From the NCBI GenBank assembly GCA_016788045.1, contig JAEUTG010000029.1, positions 62,001 to 126,000 of the forward strand: a stretch of DNA of 64,000 nt. Direction: 5' to 3'. Each line of letters opens with the position of its first letter. The stretch's first letter is position 1. Below, one piece after another: positions 16,753 to 25,427 of this stretch. The notes under the pieces were generated by a model. The model worked only from the letters and a program-made list of their open reading frames with translations. It searched no databases and was not told the origin of the DNA. Both the position numbers and the translations under genes were made by a program. Source of the stretch: Bacteroidales bacterium (GTDB taxonomy: Bacteria > Bacteroidota > Bacteroidia > Bacteroidales > Lentimicrobiaceae).

Positions 16753-17265
16753 TTATTCAACAGGTTTTCTTACCACCGGGAAATACAGCTCAGCCATTGT
16801 TTCACCTTCGTATCCTGAGCTGCGGTAGTTTGCCAGAAATGCCTGATCGTACCGGATAAAGAGCAAGCCTGAATGGTTCTGCATGTAGCCGTTCTCCGGA
16901 GCCCATTCTTCCATCATGGTTTTCAGCAGTTTCAGCACATCCTGATTTCCTTTCTTTGAAAAACGTACACAGGCATAGAGCGATGCAGGCACCTTCACCA
17001 ACGAAAGCCCATCCGGAAGCACTTCCGTTGCTCCTGTCAGGGAAGCAATGGTATAATCAAGGTCCGGAGAGTCTGGCTTTTTGTCGAAAATGCACAGGTA
17101 TTCCTCATTCAGCCTGCCGGGAACCTGGCTGAGCCGGTCGGCCAGAACGGTGTCGTGGAAAAACGGGGGGATTTCGGCTGCCTGCCGGTTGCCGGCAAAG
17201 CTTGTTCTGAGCATAAAGCCCACTGCAGTGAATTCGCTTTTTCTGATTACGCTGATCTCTTCCAT
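16753..17265 (-). CDS. GyrI-like / AraC effector-binding-domain protein
   Basis: A 170-aa single-domain protein. It opens ISVIRKSEFTAVGFMLRTSF and has a paired beta-alpha-beta-beta pattern ending MAELYFPVVRK, which is the GyrI-like small-molecule-binding (SOUL/AraC effector-binding) fold. No DNA-binding domain is present. Stand-alone members bind or hydrolyse small hydrophobic or cationic compounds, or inhibit gyrase in the case of E. coli SbmC. The ligand cannot be told from sequence. It converges on the DUF3795-like gene with 128 bp between; nothing notable is seen in that gap. Confidence 0.7.
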   Translation of the reverse strand: MEEISVIRKSEFTAVGFMLRTSFAGNRQAAEIPPFFHDTVLADRLSQVPGRLNEEYLCIFDKKPDSPDLDYTIASLTGATEVLPDGLSLVKVPASLYACVRFSKKGNQDVLKLLKTMMEEWAPENGYMQNHSGLLFIRYDQAFLANYRSSGYEGETMAELYFPVVRKPVE

Positions 17266-17675
17266 GGTATTCTATGATTTAGAGTTGATTGGTCCGGCCC
17301 GAGGAGGCAGATGAGTTATTTTACATTCTGTATTTCAGGGCTGTGCGGCAAAGATATTTCCGGAATACAGCCGGTAAAAATCTTTTCTTGTTGAATCCCG
17401 GTTTTTGATCCCTGAAAGGCAGAAAAACTGTATGTAATTGCAACCTGCCTTTTTTTGTACATTTATCCTTCAGTTCGGATGTTGTTCTTTTTTTACAGAC
17501 AATGCGTTAACCTGTGCCCTGATGAATGCACCGGAGTTGGAGATTTAAAATCTGACATTCTGTAAGTTATTCAGGAATCAGGACAAGCTGTTGGCAGCAA
17601 ATCTGACAAAAACGCAACTTCCTGAATTCAGTTTCCGGGCCTTTTTACTCCGGAGTAAATATTCACAGCGTGTTT
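17266..17675. other. Intergenic region, no recognised feature
   Basis: About 410 bp between divergent genes. I see no conserved open frame, clear hairpin or repeat. Short frames crossing it lack codon character. Confidence 0.5.
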
Positions 17676-18290
17676 ATGGAACCAAAGACAGATCAGTCAC
17701 AGATAGATTTTACCATTCACCCGGAGGATTTAGCGGGCTCATTTGCCCGGATTGCCGACCATCTGATGAACCGTTGCAAGCTTAGGGTGGCATCGGCGTA
17801 TTATCGCCTAGCGGAGATTGAATTTTATTACCAGAGCGGACTTCATCCTGATAAATACATTCACGGGCACGAAATGCAGCAGGAGTGTGGTCGCTGGTAT
17901 TTCCACGGCTCGGGCCTCGACATAACATTCGGCGATGGCGCGGCTTATGGAGGAATCCTGATCAGGGCCGTCCACAAAATAACAGACAGAACATACATCT
18001 ACGGGCCTATCCGCTGTTTGACCGATTTCTTTTCCAACCTGTCCTCTGTTTCCGGGTCGGAGTGTTTCTTCGGGCTGGTGGAGGCTGAACACGGAGAATT
18101 TGTGACGGAAAAACCAATCGCCGCGCCGAGGGTGGGGCTCAATCCGGCGAAAGACAAGGATTATTACAACGCCCTTTACCGCTTTCTCATCATGCCGCGC
18201 CGGATGCATGCTGAAAAATACCGCATCGCCGAAGCCATGCGGCAGCAGGGTGGGTATTCCGACGAGGAGATCAGGCTGGTGTGCGGCTAA
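17676..18290 (+). CDS. Conserved protein of unknown function
   Basis: A 204-aa protein without signal peptide or membrane segment. Motifs include YYQSGLHPDKYIHGHEMQ, WYFHGSGLDITFGDG and GGILIRAV, then a conserved-looking C-terminal helix pair. The pattern resembles conserved hypothetical proteins of Bacteroidetes that I loosely associate with the 3-methyladenine glycosylase (MPG) fold. I cannot confirm this and give no function. A GTG at 17670 and the ATG at 17676 are adjacent in-frame starts; ATG is preferred. Confidence 0.6.
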   Translation: MEPKTDQSQIDFTIHPEDLAGSFARIADHLMNRCKLRVASAYYRLAEIEFYYQSGLHPDKYIHGHEMQQECGRWYFHGSGLDITFGDGAAYGGILIRAVHKITDRTYIYGPIRCLTDFFSNLSSVSGSECFFGLVEAEHGEFVTEKPIAAPRVGLNPAKDKDYYNALYRFLIMPRRMHAEKYRIAEAMRQQGGYSDEEIRLVCG

Positions 18291-18405
18291 GATTAAGCAA
18301 CAAAGACAATGATCAACCTTGTACAGGCACACATTTTACATACCTCCTGCCTCTTACCTCTGAACTCAGCCCTCCGGCTTCAGATGGCCAGTTTAAAAAC
18401 CTCAC

Positions 18406-18437
18406 GCCTGTCTGCCTGTGCATACAGGCAGGCAAGG
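18406..18437. repeat. Small palindrome (GCCTGTCTGCC type)
   Basis: GCCTGTCTGCCTGTGCATAC followed by AGGCAGGCAAGG forms a near-perfect hairpin of the same family as the inserts in MITE copies 1 and 3. Confidence 0.6.
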
Positions 18438-18448
18438 ACGCTATGACC

Positions 18449-18477
18449 CGCCTGCACTGCGTTTCAGTGGGCAGGCG
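18449..18477. repeat. Small palindrome (CGCCTGCACTG type)
   Basis: CGCCTGCACTG pairs with CAGTGGGCAGGCG around a short CGTTT loop, 12 nt after the previous palindrome. The arms share the CCTGC/GCAGG core. Confidence 0.55.
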
Positions 18478-18534
18478 CAAAGTTCTTTTGAACTTTTAAT
18501 TCCTAAAACTCTAATTATTCATACTTCCTATCTC

Positions 18535-18597
18535 TGACCTCCGACCTCCGACCTCCGACTTCCGACCTCCGACTTCTGACCTCCGACTTCTGACCTC
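18535..18597. repeat. Heptanucleotide tandem repeat, 9 units
   Basis: Nine uninterrupted copies of YGACYTC (variants CGACCTC, CGACTTC, TGACCTC). The variants are interspersed rather than random. It lies 33 nt before the -7 box of the GH2 gene. Confidence 0.85.
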
Positions 18598-18629
18598 CGT
18601 TTTCCGTTTGCCATATCCTCGCGAATCAC

Positions 18630-18637
18630 TACCTTTG
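18630..18637 (+). promoter_or_regulatory. -7 box (TACCTTTG) for the GH2 gene
   Basis: TACCTTTG matches TAnnTTTG, 65 nt before the ATG at 18703. The heptamer repeat sits just upstream, near where a -33 element or activator site would lie. Confidence 0.5.
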
Positions 18638-18702
18638 AAACTGTCTGCCGCGACTGAAACCTCGTCCCGCGAAGGCCTTTTATCTTCCCGAAAATTGTGT
18701 TT

Positions 18703-21129
18703 ATGAGAAACCGCATCTTTCTGTTAGTCATGGTGTTGGCCATTGCAAGCCTCACCTCTGCCCAACCCCGGGTTGTTACCGGTCTTACTTCGTGGAAATT
18801 CACCCGCAACGACGATTTGTCAGCATCCGTTCCCGGTTTCGACGACAGCTCATGGCAAAGCGTTACCGTTCCCCATGATTGGGCTATTTACGGGCCTTTC
18901 GACAAGGAGATCGATAAGCAGACGGTGCGTATCGTACAGAACAATGAAGAACAGGCTTCAGAAAAAACCGGTCGTACTGGCGCCCTCCCATTTACCGGCA
19001 CGGGATGGTACCGCACCACCTTCAGTCTGCCCGGCGAACTCAGCAGCAAACAGGTGCTCATCACCTTCGATGGTGCCATGAGCAACGCACGTGTCTTTGT
19101 CAATGGCAAAGAAGCCGGCAGCAGGCCCTATGGCTACAGCTATTTCTGGTTCGACATCAGCAACCTCGTGAAACCCGGCGATGGCAATGTAGTGGCCGTG
19201 CGTCTCGAAAATCTGCCCTTCTCTTCACGCTGGTATCCCGGTGCCGGCCTCTACCGCAAGGTAAACCTGATCGTAAAAGACCAGTCCTCTTTCGCCCACT
19301 GGGGGCACTTCATCACCACTCCTTTTGTCTCGGATGAAACTGCCCGGGTCAACATCCGGTCAAGGGTTCAGGGAGAAAACCTGAGTATTCGTACCCTTAT
19401 CCGTGATGCCGGCGGCAACATCATTGCAGAGAACCAGTGTACTACCCGGTTTGGCGATGACATGATCCAGGACATTGCCATAAAAAATCCCCGGCGCTGG
19501 AGTCCAGAAACCCCGGTCCTTTATACTGCCGAATTCAGCCTCTATGCCAACGGGGAGTTGTGCGATTCGGAGACCGTGCGGTTTGGCATCCGAGAGATCC
19601 GCTATTCGGCGGAGAAGGGTTTTGAGCTCAACGGACAGCCAACGAAGTTCAAAGGCGTATGTCTGCACCACGATCTGGGCCCCCTCGGCGCTGCGGTGAA
19701 CCGTGCTGCCCTCCGCCGTCAGCTTACCATACTCAAAGACCTGGGCTGCAATGCCATCCGTTCGTCCCACAACATGCCTTCGATGGAGCAGCTGGAGCTC
19801 TGCGACGAAATGGGTTTCCTCTTCCTGGCCGAGAGTTTTGATGAGTGGAAACTACCAAAGGTTGAAAACGGATACAATCTTTATTTCGATGACTGGGCTG
19901 AAAAGGATGTGGAAAACCTGGTGCGGGCCACCCGCAACCATCCCTGTATCGTGATGTGGAGCGCCGGTAACGAGGTGCCCGATCAATGGGGGAGTGCCGG
20001 CGTAAAACGGGCACACTGGCTTCAGGAAGTTTTCCACCGCGAAGACCCTACCCGCCCTGTAACCGTGGGCATGGACCAGGTGAAAGCCGTGATGGAGAGC
20101 GGCTTCGGGGCCCTGCTCGATGTGCCGGGACTGAACTACCGCACCCAACTTTATGAAGAGGCCTATGACAAATTTCCCCAGGGTTTTGTGCTGGGCTCTG
20201 AAACCGCCTCCACTGTCAGTTCGCGGGGGGTGTATAAGTTTCCGGTGGTGAAGGCCGCCGGGGTAACCTATCCCGACAGGCAGTGTTCTTCGTACGACCT
20301 CGAATACTGCAACTGGTCGAACATCCCTGAGGAAGACTTTGTGCTGCAGGACGACAAGCCCTGGGTGATCGGTGAGTTTGTGTGGACTGGCTTCGACTAC
20401 CTCGGAGAGCCGACACCTTACGACAACTACTGGCCTTCGCGCAGCTCCTATTTCGGCATCTGCGACCTGGCCGGACTGCCTAAAGACCGTTACTACCTCT
20501 ACCGCAGCCGCTGGAACCAGAGCGAATCCACCCTGCACATCCTGCCACACTGGAACTGGCCCGGGCGCGAAGGGGAGGTTACCCCCGTGTTCGTTTATAC
20601 CGGCTATCCTGCCGCTGAGCTTTTTGTAAACGGCAAAAGCCAGGGGATGCAGCGCAAGCACAACGGCTCAGTACTCAACCGCTACCGCCTGATGTGGAAC
20701 GAGGTGACCTACGAACCCGGCACCCTGAAGGTGGTGGCATACGACGAAGCCGGAAAACCGGTTGCCGAAGCAGCGGTGCACACCGCCGGCAAGCCTTACC
20801 GCATTGTACTGGAGGCCGACCGTACCACCCTGGCTGCCGATGGCGAAGACCTCTGCTACGTAACCGCCACCATTGTTGACAAGGAAGGCAACCCCTGTCC
20901 CCTCGCTGACAATACCCTGACCGCCGTGGTAAGCGGTGCCGCAGGATTCCGGGCCCTCTGCAACGGCGATGCCACCAGCCTCGAGCTGTTTCACCTCAAC
21001 CGGATGAAAGCCTTTAACGGCAAGCTGGTGGTGACCCTTCAGGCCGGCAGCAAACCCGGCCCTGCCACCCTGAGCCTCACTGCCAAAGGCCTGAAAGCAG
21101 GACGCATTGAGCTGAAGGTAGGGGAGTAG
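18703..21129 (+). CDS. Exported GH2 beta-galactosidase-like glycosidase
   Basis: An 808-aa glycosidase with signal peptide (1-20, ending LTSAQ). Domains: GH2 sugar-binding jelly roll (about 25-200, with SVPHDWAIYGPF-like motif), Ig-like linker (about 205-300), TIM barrel (about 305-600), then a DUF4982-type domain and a C-terminal Ig-like domain (Glyco_hydro2_C5 type). The acid/base is E424 in SAGNEVPDQW and the nucleophile E558 in GEFVWTGFDYLG. Such enzymes act on beta-galactosides or other beta-linked glycans in the periplasm; exact substrate is open. ATG 18703 is chosen over GTG 18697. The gene is GC-rich compared with what follows. Released galactose would feed the gal locus at 50-55 kb. 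Confidence 0.9.
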   Translation: MRNRIFLLVMVLAIASLTSAQPRVVTGLTSWKFTRNDDLSASVPGFDDSSWQSVTVPHDWAIYGPFDKEIDKQTVRIVQNNEEQASEKTGRTGALPFTGTGWYRTTFSLPGELSSKQVLITFDGAMSNARVFVNGKEAGSRPYGYSYFWFDISNLVKPGDGNVVAVRLENLPFSSRWYPGAGLYRKVNLIVKDQSSFAHWGHFITTPFVSDETARVNIRSRVQGENLSIRTLIRDAGGNIIAENQCTTRFGDDMIQDIAIKNPRRWSPETPVLYTAEFSLYANGELCDSETVRFGIREIRYSAEKGFELNGQPTKFKGVCLHHDLGPLGAAVNRAALRRQLTILKDLGCNAIRSSHNMPSMEQLELCDEMGFLFLAESFDEWKLPKVENGYNLYFDDWAEKDVENLVRATRNHPCIVMWSAGNEVPDQWGSAGVKRAHWLQEVFHREDPTRPVTVGMDQVKAVMESGFGALLDVPGLNYRTQLYEEAYDKFPQGFVLGSETASTVSSRGVYKFPVVKAAGVTYPDRQCSSYDLEYCNWSNIPEEDFVLQDDKPWVIGEFVWTGFDYLGEPTPYDNYWPSRSSYFGICDLAGLPKDRYYLYRSRWNQSESTLHILPHWNWPGREGEVTPVFVYTGYPAAELFVNGKSQGMQRKHNGSVLNRYRLMWNEVTYEPGTLKVVAYDEAGKPVAEAAVHTAGKPYRIVLEADRTTLAADGEDLCYVTATIVDKEGNPCPLADNTLTAVVSGAAGFRALCNGDATSLELFHLNRMKAFNGKLVVTLQAGSKPGPATLSLTAKGLKAGRIELKVGE

Positions 21130-21160
21130 CGGTAGGAGATAAGGTATTTTGTGCTTTCTC

Positions 21161-21223
21161 AAACGATGCCCCCTTTTTTTGAAACGATGCATATCTTTTC
21201 CAAAACGATGCTTATCTTTTCTC
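21161..21223. repeat. Three-copy 21-bp tandem repeat
   Basis: AAACGATGC occurs at 21161, 21182 and 21203, each followed by a pyrimidine-rich tail (ATATCTTTTC or similar). Spacing is exactly 21 bp, two helical turns. It is just downstream of the GH2 gene. Confidence 0.7.
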
Positions 21224-21487
21224 TGAACGTTGTATTTCTTTAAAGTGAGGTGAATATTCCGACAAATCATGCTGATAATTCCGGTCAAAAACAGGCCACT
21301 ACAAGTTGTGGTAAAGCAGAACTTTTCACAGATGACGGTGCCAGACTTCCGGCAGGCAGATGGCGAATTGTTATCTCAGGTTTGGCGCAAATCTTTTGTA
21401 TATGTTTTTAAATGTCATGTTAAGTTTTATTAATTTAACCTGTTGTGCGGTTAAATATTTAAATCACTGATAATAAGTGCTTTTGTA

Positions 21488-21526
21488 GTCAATGTCATGT
21501 TGAGCGAAGTCGAAACAGACATTGAC
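21488..21526. repeat. Hairpin enclosing TTGAGCGAAGTCGAA
   Basis: GTCAATGTC (21488-21496) and GACATTGAC (21518-21526) form a perfect 9-bp inverted repeat. The 21-nt loop contains TTGAGCGAAGTCGAA, a sequence I recall as dispersed in many Bacteroidetes genomes. Confidence 0.65.
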
Positions 21527-21792
21527 TTCATCCACACTATCAAAATGTTATGTTTGTAACCGCAAAACGCGTTAATTTAGCTATATTCTTCTGCACTTTG
21601 TTTTCATAAAGCCTTGAACTGTGCATATCTCCGGAATGATTATCCTGGAATAAGCGGTTAAAAGCGATTGCTATTTTGTAGGCAACGGATTAAGAAACAG
21701 TGGATTGCGGTGAAAGTGATCCATTCGTAAAAGTGGAAGAAGGAGTTGCGGGTATACAATTTTTGGCCTTCATTTTAAGACACGAAACCCAA

Positions 21793-22647
21793 ATGGATAC
21801 AAACCAAGCTCTTACGCTCCTAAAAGACAAAAAATGGAAAGAACTTTTTACAGTTTTAGAGAATGATTTTGTCTTTAAAGAGTTGATAAATGACAGTGTT
21901 TTCAAAGAACTTTTTGAGCGTTATTTAATTCCTGAGATTCTTACAAACCTTAATGTTGAAAATGAAGAACACTTTCTGATTTTAAGTAAGCTGCATAATA
22001 TCCATAATTCAACTCAAAAAAATTTCAAACTAAATAATGAGCAGCACTTGCAACTGACTTTAGAATTAGTTAAAATAAATAGAGATTATCACCTTGCAAA
22101 ACATCATCCCGAAAACCCAATTTGTAGAGAAATAATTGAAGAATTTGAAGAGATCGCAGAAAAGAAATCTAAAGAGGATTCTGATAGTGCAATCCTAAAG
22201 AAGAAACTAGACATTCAAGAGTTTAAAGAAACTAATCAGATTTTCTCAAATGGTTCAATTTTCAAATCCCCACAAGAGCTTGAATTTTATAATGCTGCAA
22301 ATAAAGTGTTTGAAGGATATTTAATATTACCCAATGCAGCATTATCTACAGTATTACCAAGCATTCTATTTGGGCCAGAAGTTAAATATGACAATTGGTT
22401 TTATTTAACAACTACCGTTGATTGTGTAATTGTAGAAACTAAATCGTTTTCCCCTATTCATTTTTTTGAACTTGATAGTAAGCGACACGATTCGGAAGAG
22501 CAGAAAGAAAAAGACAAAATCAAGAATAATTTGATAACTGCAGCGGGACATAAACTACATAGAATAAGAAAAAGAGGATTTGAAAGCAGTGCAAAAAGTT
22601 CTAATTATTTCGAAGTTTACCTAAGAAAAATAAAAAACGAAGGCTAA
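21793..22647 (+). CDS. Candidate PD-(D/E)XK nuclease (DUF2726-like C-terminus)
   Basis: About 284 aa from ATG 21793 (MDTNQALTLLKDKKW); the frame is open from 21700. It is very AT-rich and Lys/Glu-rich. The N-terminal ~150 residues are helical and unrecognised. The C-terminal ~110 residues resemble DUF2726-type nucleases: SPQELEFYNAANKVF, then ILPNAALSTVLPSI, VDCVIVETKS (acidic residue on a strand), FFELDSKRHDSEEQKEKDKIKNN (ExD/K-type motif, here quoted only in part: FELDSK), and a final basic strand KLHRIRKR. This order fits a Vsr-like PD-(D/E)XK core, but the assignment is by eye. Such nucleases often act in defence or DNA repair; no partner gene is adjacent. It lies in an AT-rich island beside a transposase remnant. 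Confidence 0.55.
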   Translation: MDTNQALTLLKDKKWKELFTVLENDFVFKELINDSVFKELFERYLIPEILTNLNVENEEHFLILSKLHNIHNSTQKNFKLNNEQHLQLTLELVKINRDYHLAKHHPENPICREIIEEFEEIAEKKSKEDSDSAILKKKLDIQEFKETNQIFSNGSIFKSPQELEFYNAANKVFEGYLILPNAALSTVLPSILFGPEVKYDNWFYLTTTVDCVIVETKSFSPIHFFELDSKRHDSEEQKEKDKIKNNLITAAGHKLHRIRKRGFESSAKSSNYFEVYLRKIKNEG

Positions 22648-22791
22648 CAAACGCTATAGCAAATGCGGGTATGCGTGTTCGTTGAAACATTTGAAATCTT
22701 AACCTACATTTGTGCTGGCAGACAGTTGAGCAACAATTTAATCCCACAGTTGCAATAGCATCGGCCGTTGAACTACACCCTGAATATGGCC

Positions 22792-23098
22792 ATGACCAAA
22801 AAATTCAACAACAAATACCGTAGTGAATCGCACCGAAGACCCGGCTGGGATTATTCTTCAGATGGCCTTTATTTTCTGACCATTGTAACGTAACACAGGG
22901 TGTGTAACCCGGGTGAAGTTGTCACAACCAACGGACATGCACATTGGCAGTTCTCCGGATTTGGAAAAATCGTTGAAGCCGGATGGTACCGGTCATTTGA
23001 GATCCGGGAGGAATTGGTTATGCCTTATGGATTTCCGGTGATATCAGGGATTTATCAAACCGACATAGGTATAAAAGACAGTATGGGAAATGGTATTT
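22792..23098 (+). pseudogene. Remnant of a REP-associated-type tyrosine transposase
   Basis: ATG at 22792 starts MTKKFNNKYRSESHRR...GLYFLTIVT, the N-terminus typical of one group of REP-associated Y1 transposases (RAYT). An in-frame TAA at 22891 interrupts it. The same frame then continues with HRVCNPGEVV...GFGKIVEAGWYRSFEIREEL, matching the next part of the family, and degrades after about 23040. The stop looks like a single CAA to TAA change. The HUH histidines and catalytic tyrosine are missing, so it is inactive. It is a different subgroup from the intact transposase at 58664. Confidence 0.7.
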
Positions 23099-23327
23099 AA
23101 CAAACCTGACAGACTTGTCATTGTCTTTTTAGAATTACCTGTGCCCACTAACAAGTGCTGTTTTGCATGCCTGGCGGTCATCTGTGGGCCAGGCTTTTGC
23201 TATTCTATCAGGCTTTTGTACTTTTATGGGCAGAAAAAGTTTCGAGAACCCGGCCTGATATAAAGCTCTAAACGCTGATATAATTATAGGAAAGCCCAGC
23301 AAATCATTAACATAACCGTAAATTGAT

Positions 23328-25427
23328 ATGAAATTTTTCAAACTATTTATATTACTCCACCTGCCAGCAATTGTTGTTTCCGGACAAAATTCAGATACAA
23401 CACTTATACAATCAGATACCTCATGTTTCAGAACTACGAATGCGTTTCTGGTAAATCAGAAAAACTATGAGACATTGAATAACTCATTTATAACAGGAAA
23501 TTCTTTTGCAATAATCAGAAGTCAGGATAATCCGGCGGTTTTAATTGATGGCATACCGGTAAATCCAATCCTGGTTAACAATACACATTACCGGGAGTTT
23601 TTAGGGCCCGTTAATTTGTTGTCATTTGACATTCAAGGTATAAATGTACGTACCCTGCAAAATGAAGATAAAATTATTTCCGGTAATTATAATAACGCAA
23701 TAAACTTTCATACTGATGAAATTAAAACTGGCAATAGTTCACCTCAATTTGAAGTGAACAACTTTACAACATTCGCATATCAGGATATTGACTCGGCTGG
23801 ATTTTCATCAATCTTCAGTTTTAAAGCACAAAAAAGTTATGAAAAATTCGGGTATAGACTTTCCGTTAACAATGGTTTTCAAAATGATTACATTCCCGAA
23901 AATGGTCTTCAGAGATATAGTGGAAATGTAAAGCTGATATACAATCCCAATAAGCAACTTTTATTAACAGGTTTTTTGGATTATACCAATTTTCTTGATT
24001 TTAAAAGAAAAGACGAAAACAATCTGAAATCAAACAGGTTATTGGCTTATATCAACACTCATTTGACTTTAACAGATTGGTTGTCTCTCTATGGAGTATA
24101 TAGTTTCAATAAACTCTCAGATATTTCAGAAAGAGACTTGAAGTTGGAGGATAAAAACTGGTATGGTGAATATTACACGAAAAGTTATTTTGAGAAAAAT
24201 AATTATAAGTATTCATCAAACTTTTTCGACTTTGGATTTCGCTTCAACAAGAAATTTATTCAGAGTACTTTCATTAATATCAAATTGGGGTACAATCTGA
24301 ATAGCCTTAAATACTTCATTGAGAATGAAATAGTTTACAAGTATTCGGATGGAGTTTACGGTGAATCATGGTTCAACTCTGAACCAGAGGAAGCAGAAAA
24401 AGTCTTATACACTGCATTAAAATTGCATAATAAATACATTGCATTTAGTTATTTGCTGAATAAAACTTATTATGGATTCAATAAATTATCTTTTAAAGAG
24501 AATGAGAATAATACATTTTCTAATCATCTAGTATCATTGAACTTTGATTTAGTTAAAAATAGTGACAAGATTATCAATCATATCGCGGTAAACGCAACTT
24601 ATGGAAGGTTAGCAAACTATTCTATTATAATGCGAACAATAAGGATTAACCCTGTTCCGGGTTATAAGGAACCTGAGTGGACAACACCTTTTAGTAATGA
24701 TAATATTGAATTGGATTTTTTAAGTTCATTTTATAAAAACAGGATTGATATTGATTTTTCATTGTACTATAAGAATTATAGTAAATATTATCATCTCTTT
24801 AAGTATTATACACCGGGTGGAATATTTAGTTCTGCAGATAATATCGGAAAGGTAACTAAGAAAGGGTATGATTTGAATGGAAATTTTTGGATTATTAAAA
24901 ATAATTCCATGGATTGGATACTGGGTGTTTCTTTATGTGAAAGTATAATAGAGCCGGAGAAAAATGAAGAGCTGATATTTCAGTTAGCAGATACCACCAT
25001 TGGCAATAGAATCATATCAATAGTCAGTAATATACGTTATAAGAGATTTAGGTATTTCATTGAATTTGAGAGTAAGAATGGTTATGATGTAAACCTGTAC
25101 AAGAATAATTTTTCTGTATCTGAACCCTTTTCATATGGGGAAAGAAGTCAGATTTCAGGAGTCAATAATTCAGGTATCCCAAGTTCAGTGATAATCGAGA
25201 ATAATTTTGGGTATATAACAGATGCTGACTATTTTATTTTAAAACGAATGGGATTAGAATACCAAACAAGGAGTAATGCAAAAGGTCAATATTTTGTAAT
25301 CGGTATTCAGTATAATAAAATGAGAAGAGTTTATCTGTTTATTAACGATACGGAAAAATATCAGGAGCAGTTTCAGCGGCCATCTTTTTTTAATGCAGTA
25401 AGTTTATCATTAAAAATACACTTATAA
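23328..25427 (+). CDS. Outer-membrane beta-barrel, TonB-dependent-receptor-like
   Basis: A 699-aa protein with signal peptide (1-20, ending VVSGQ). Residues about 60-130 resemble a reduced TonB-receptor plug (NPAVLIDGIPVNP, DIQGINVRTL). The rest is a long series of alternating aromatic beta strands ending in a C-terminal strand SLSLKIHL, as in outer-membrane barrels. There is no clear carboxypeptidase-like N-terminal domain and no TonB box can be named, so active transport is uncertain. Codon use is strongly AT-rich compared with the rest of the window, which suggests recent transfer. No SusD partner follows. Confidence 0.65.
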   Translation: MKFFKLFILLHLPAIVVSGQNSDTTLIQSDTSCFRTTNAFLVNQKNYETLNNSFITGNSFAIIRSQDNPAVLIDGIPVNPILVNNTHYREFLGPVNLLSFDIQGINVRTLQNEDKIISGNYNNAINFHTDEIKTGNSSPQFEVNNFTTFAYQDIDSAGFSSIFSFKAQKSYEKFGYRLSVNNGFQNDYIPENGLQRYSGNVKLIYNPNKQLLLTGFLDYTNFLDFKRKDENNLKSNRLLAYINTHLTLTDWLSLYGVYSFNKLSDISERDLKLEDKNWYGEYYTKSYFEKNNYKYSSNFFDFGFRFNKKFIQSTFINIKLGYNLNSLKYFIENEIVYKYSDGVYGESWFNSEPEEAEKVLYTALKLHNKYIAFSYLLNKTYYGFNKLSFKENENNTFSNHLVSLNFDLVKNSDKIINHIAVNATYGRLANYSIIMRTIRINPVPGYKEPEWTTPFSNDNIELDFLSSFYKNRIDIDFSLYYKNYSKYYHLFKYYTPGGIFSSADNIGKVTKKGYDLNGNFWIIKNNSMDWILGVSLCESIIEPEKNEELIFQLADTTIGNRIISIVSNIRYKRFRYFIEFESKNGYDVNLYKNNFSVSEPFSYGERSQISGVNNSGIPSSVIIENNFGYITDADYFILKRMGLEYQTRSNAKGQYFVIGIQYNKMRRVYLFINDTEKYQEQFQRPSFFNAVSLSLKIHL

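Larger units (their letters stand above)
18291..18702. other. Intergenic region with small repeats and a promoter
   Basis: This ~410-bp gap holds two small palindromes (18406-18437, 18449-18477), a heptanucleotide tandem repeat (18535-18597) and the -7 box of the beta-galactosidase gene (18630-18637). No gene is seen. Confidence 0.6.
21130..21792. other. Intergenic region with several small repeats
   Basis: About 660 bp, increasingly AT-rich. It holds a three-copy 21-bp repeat (21161-21223), a hairpin enclosing TTGAGCGAAGTCGAA (21488-21526) and a direct repeat AATGTCATGTT (21411 region and 21491). No gene is recognised. Confidence 0.5.

Noticed and set aside
18528-18809. 93-aa minus-strand frame with RSEVGGQ repeats
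   Set aside because: It is a translation of the heptanucleotide repeat and overlaps the start of the GH2 gene.
21700-21792. Upstream extension of the nuclease frame
   Set aside because: The extra 31 residues have no conserved character; ATG 21793 begins a Lys/Leu-rich helix like the rest of the protein. Kept as a possibility only.
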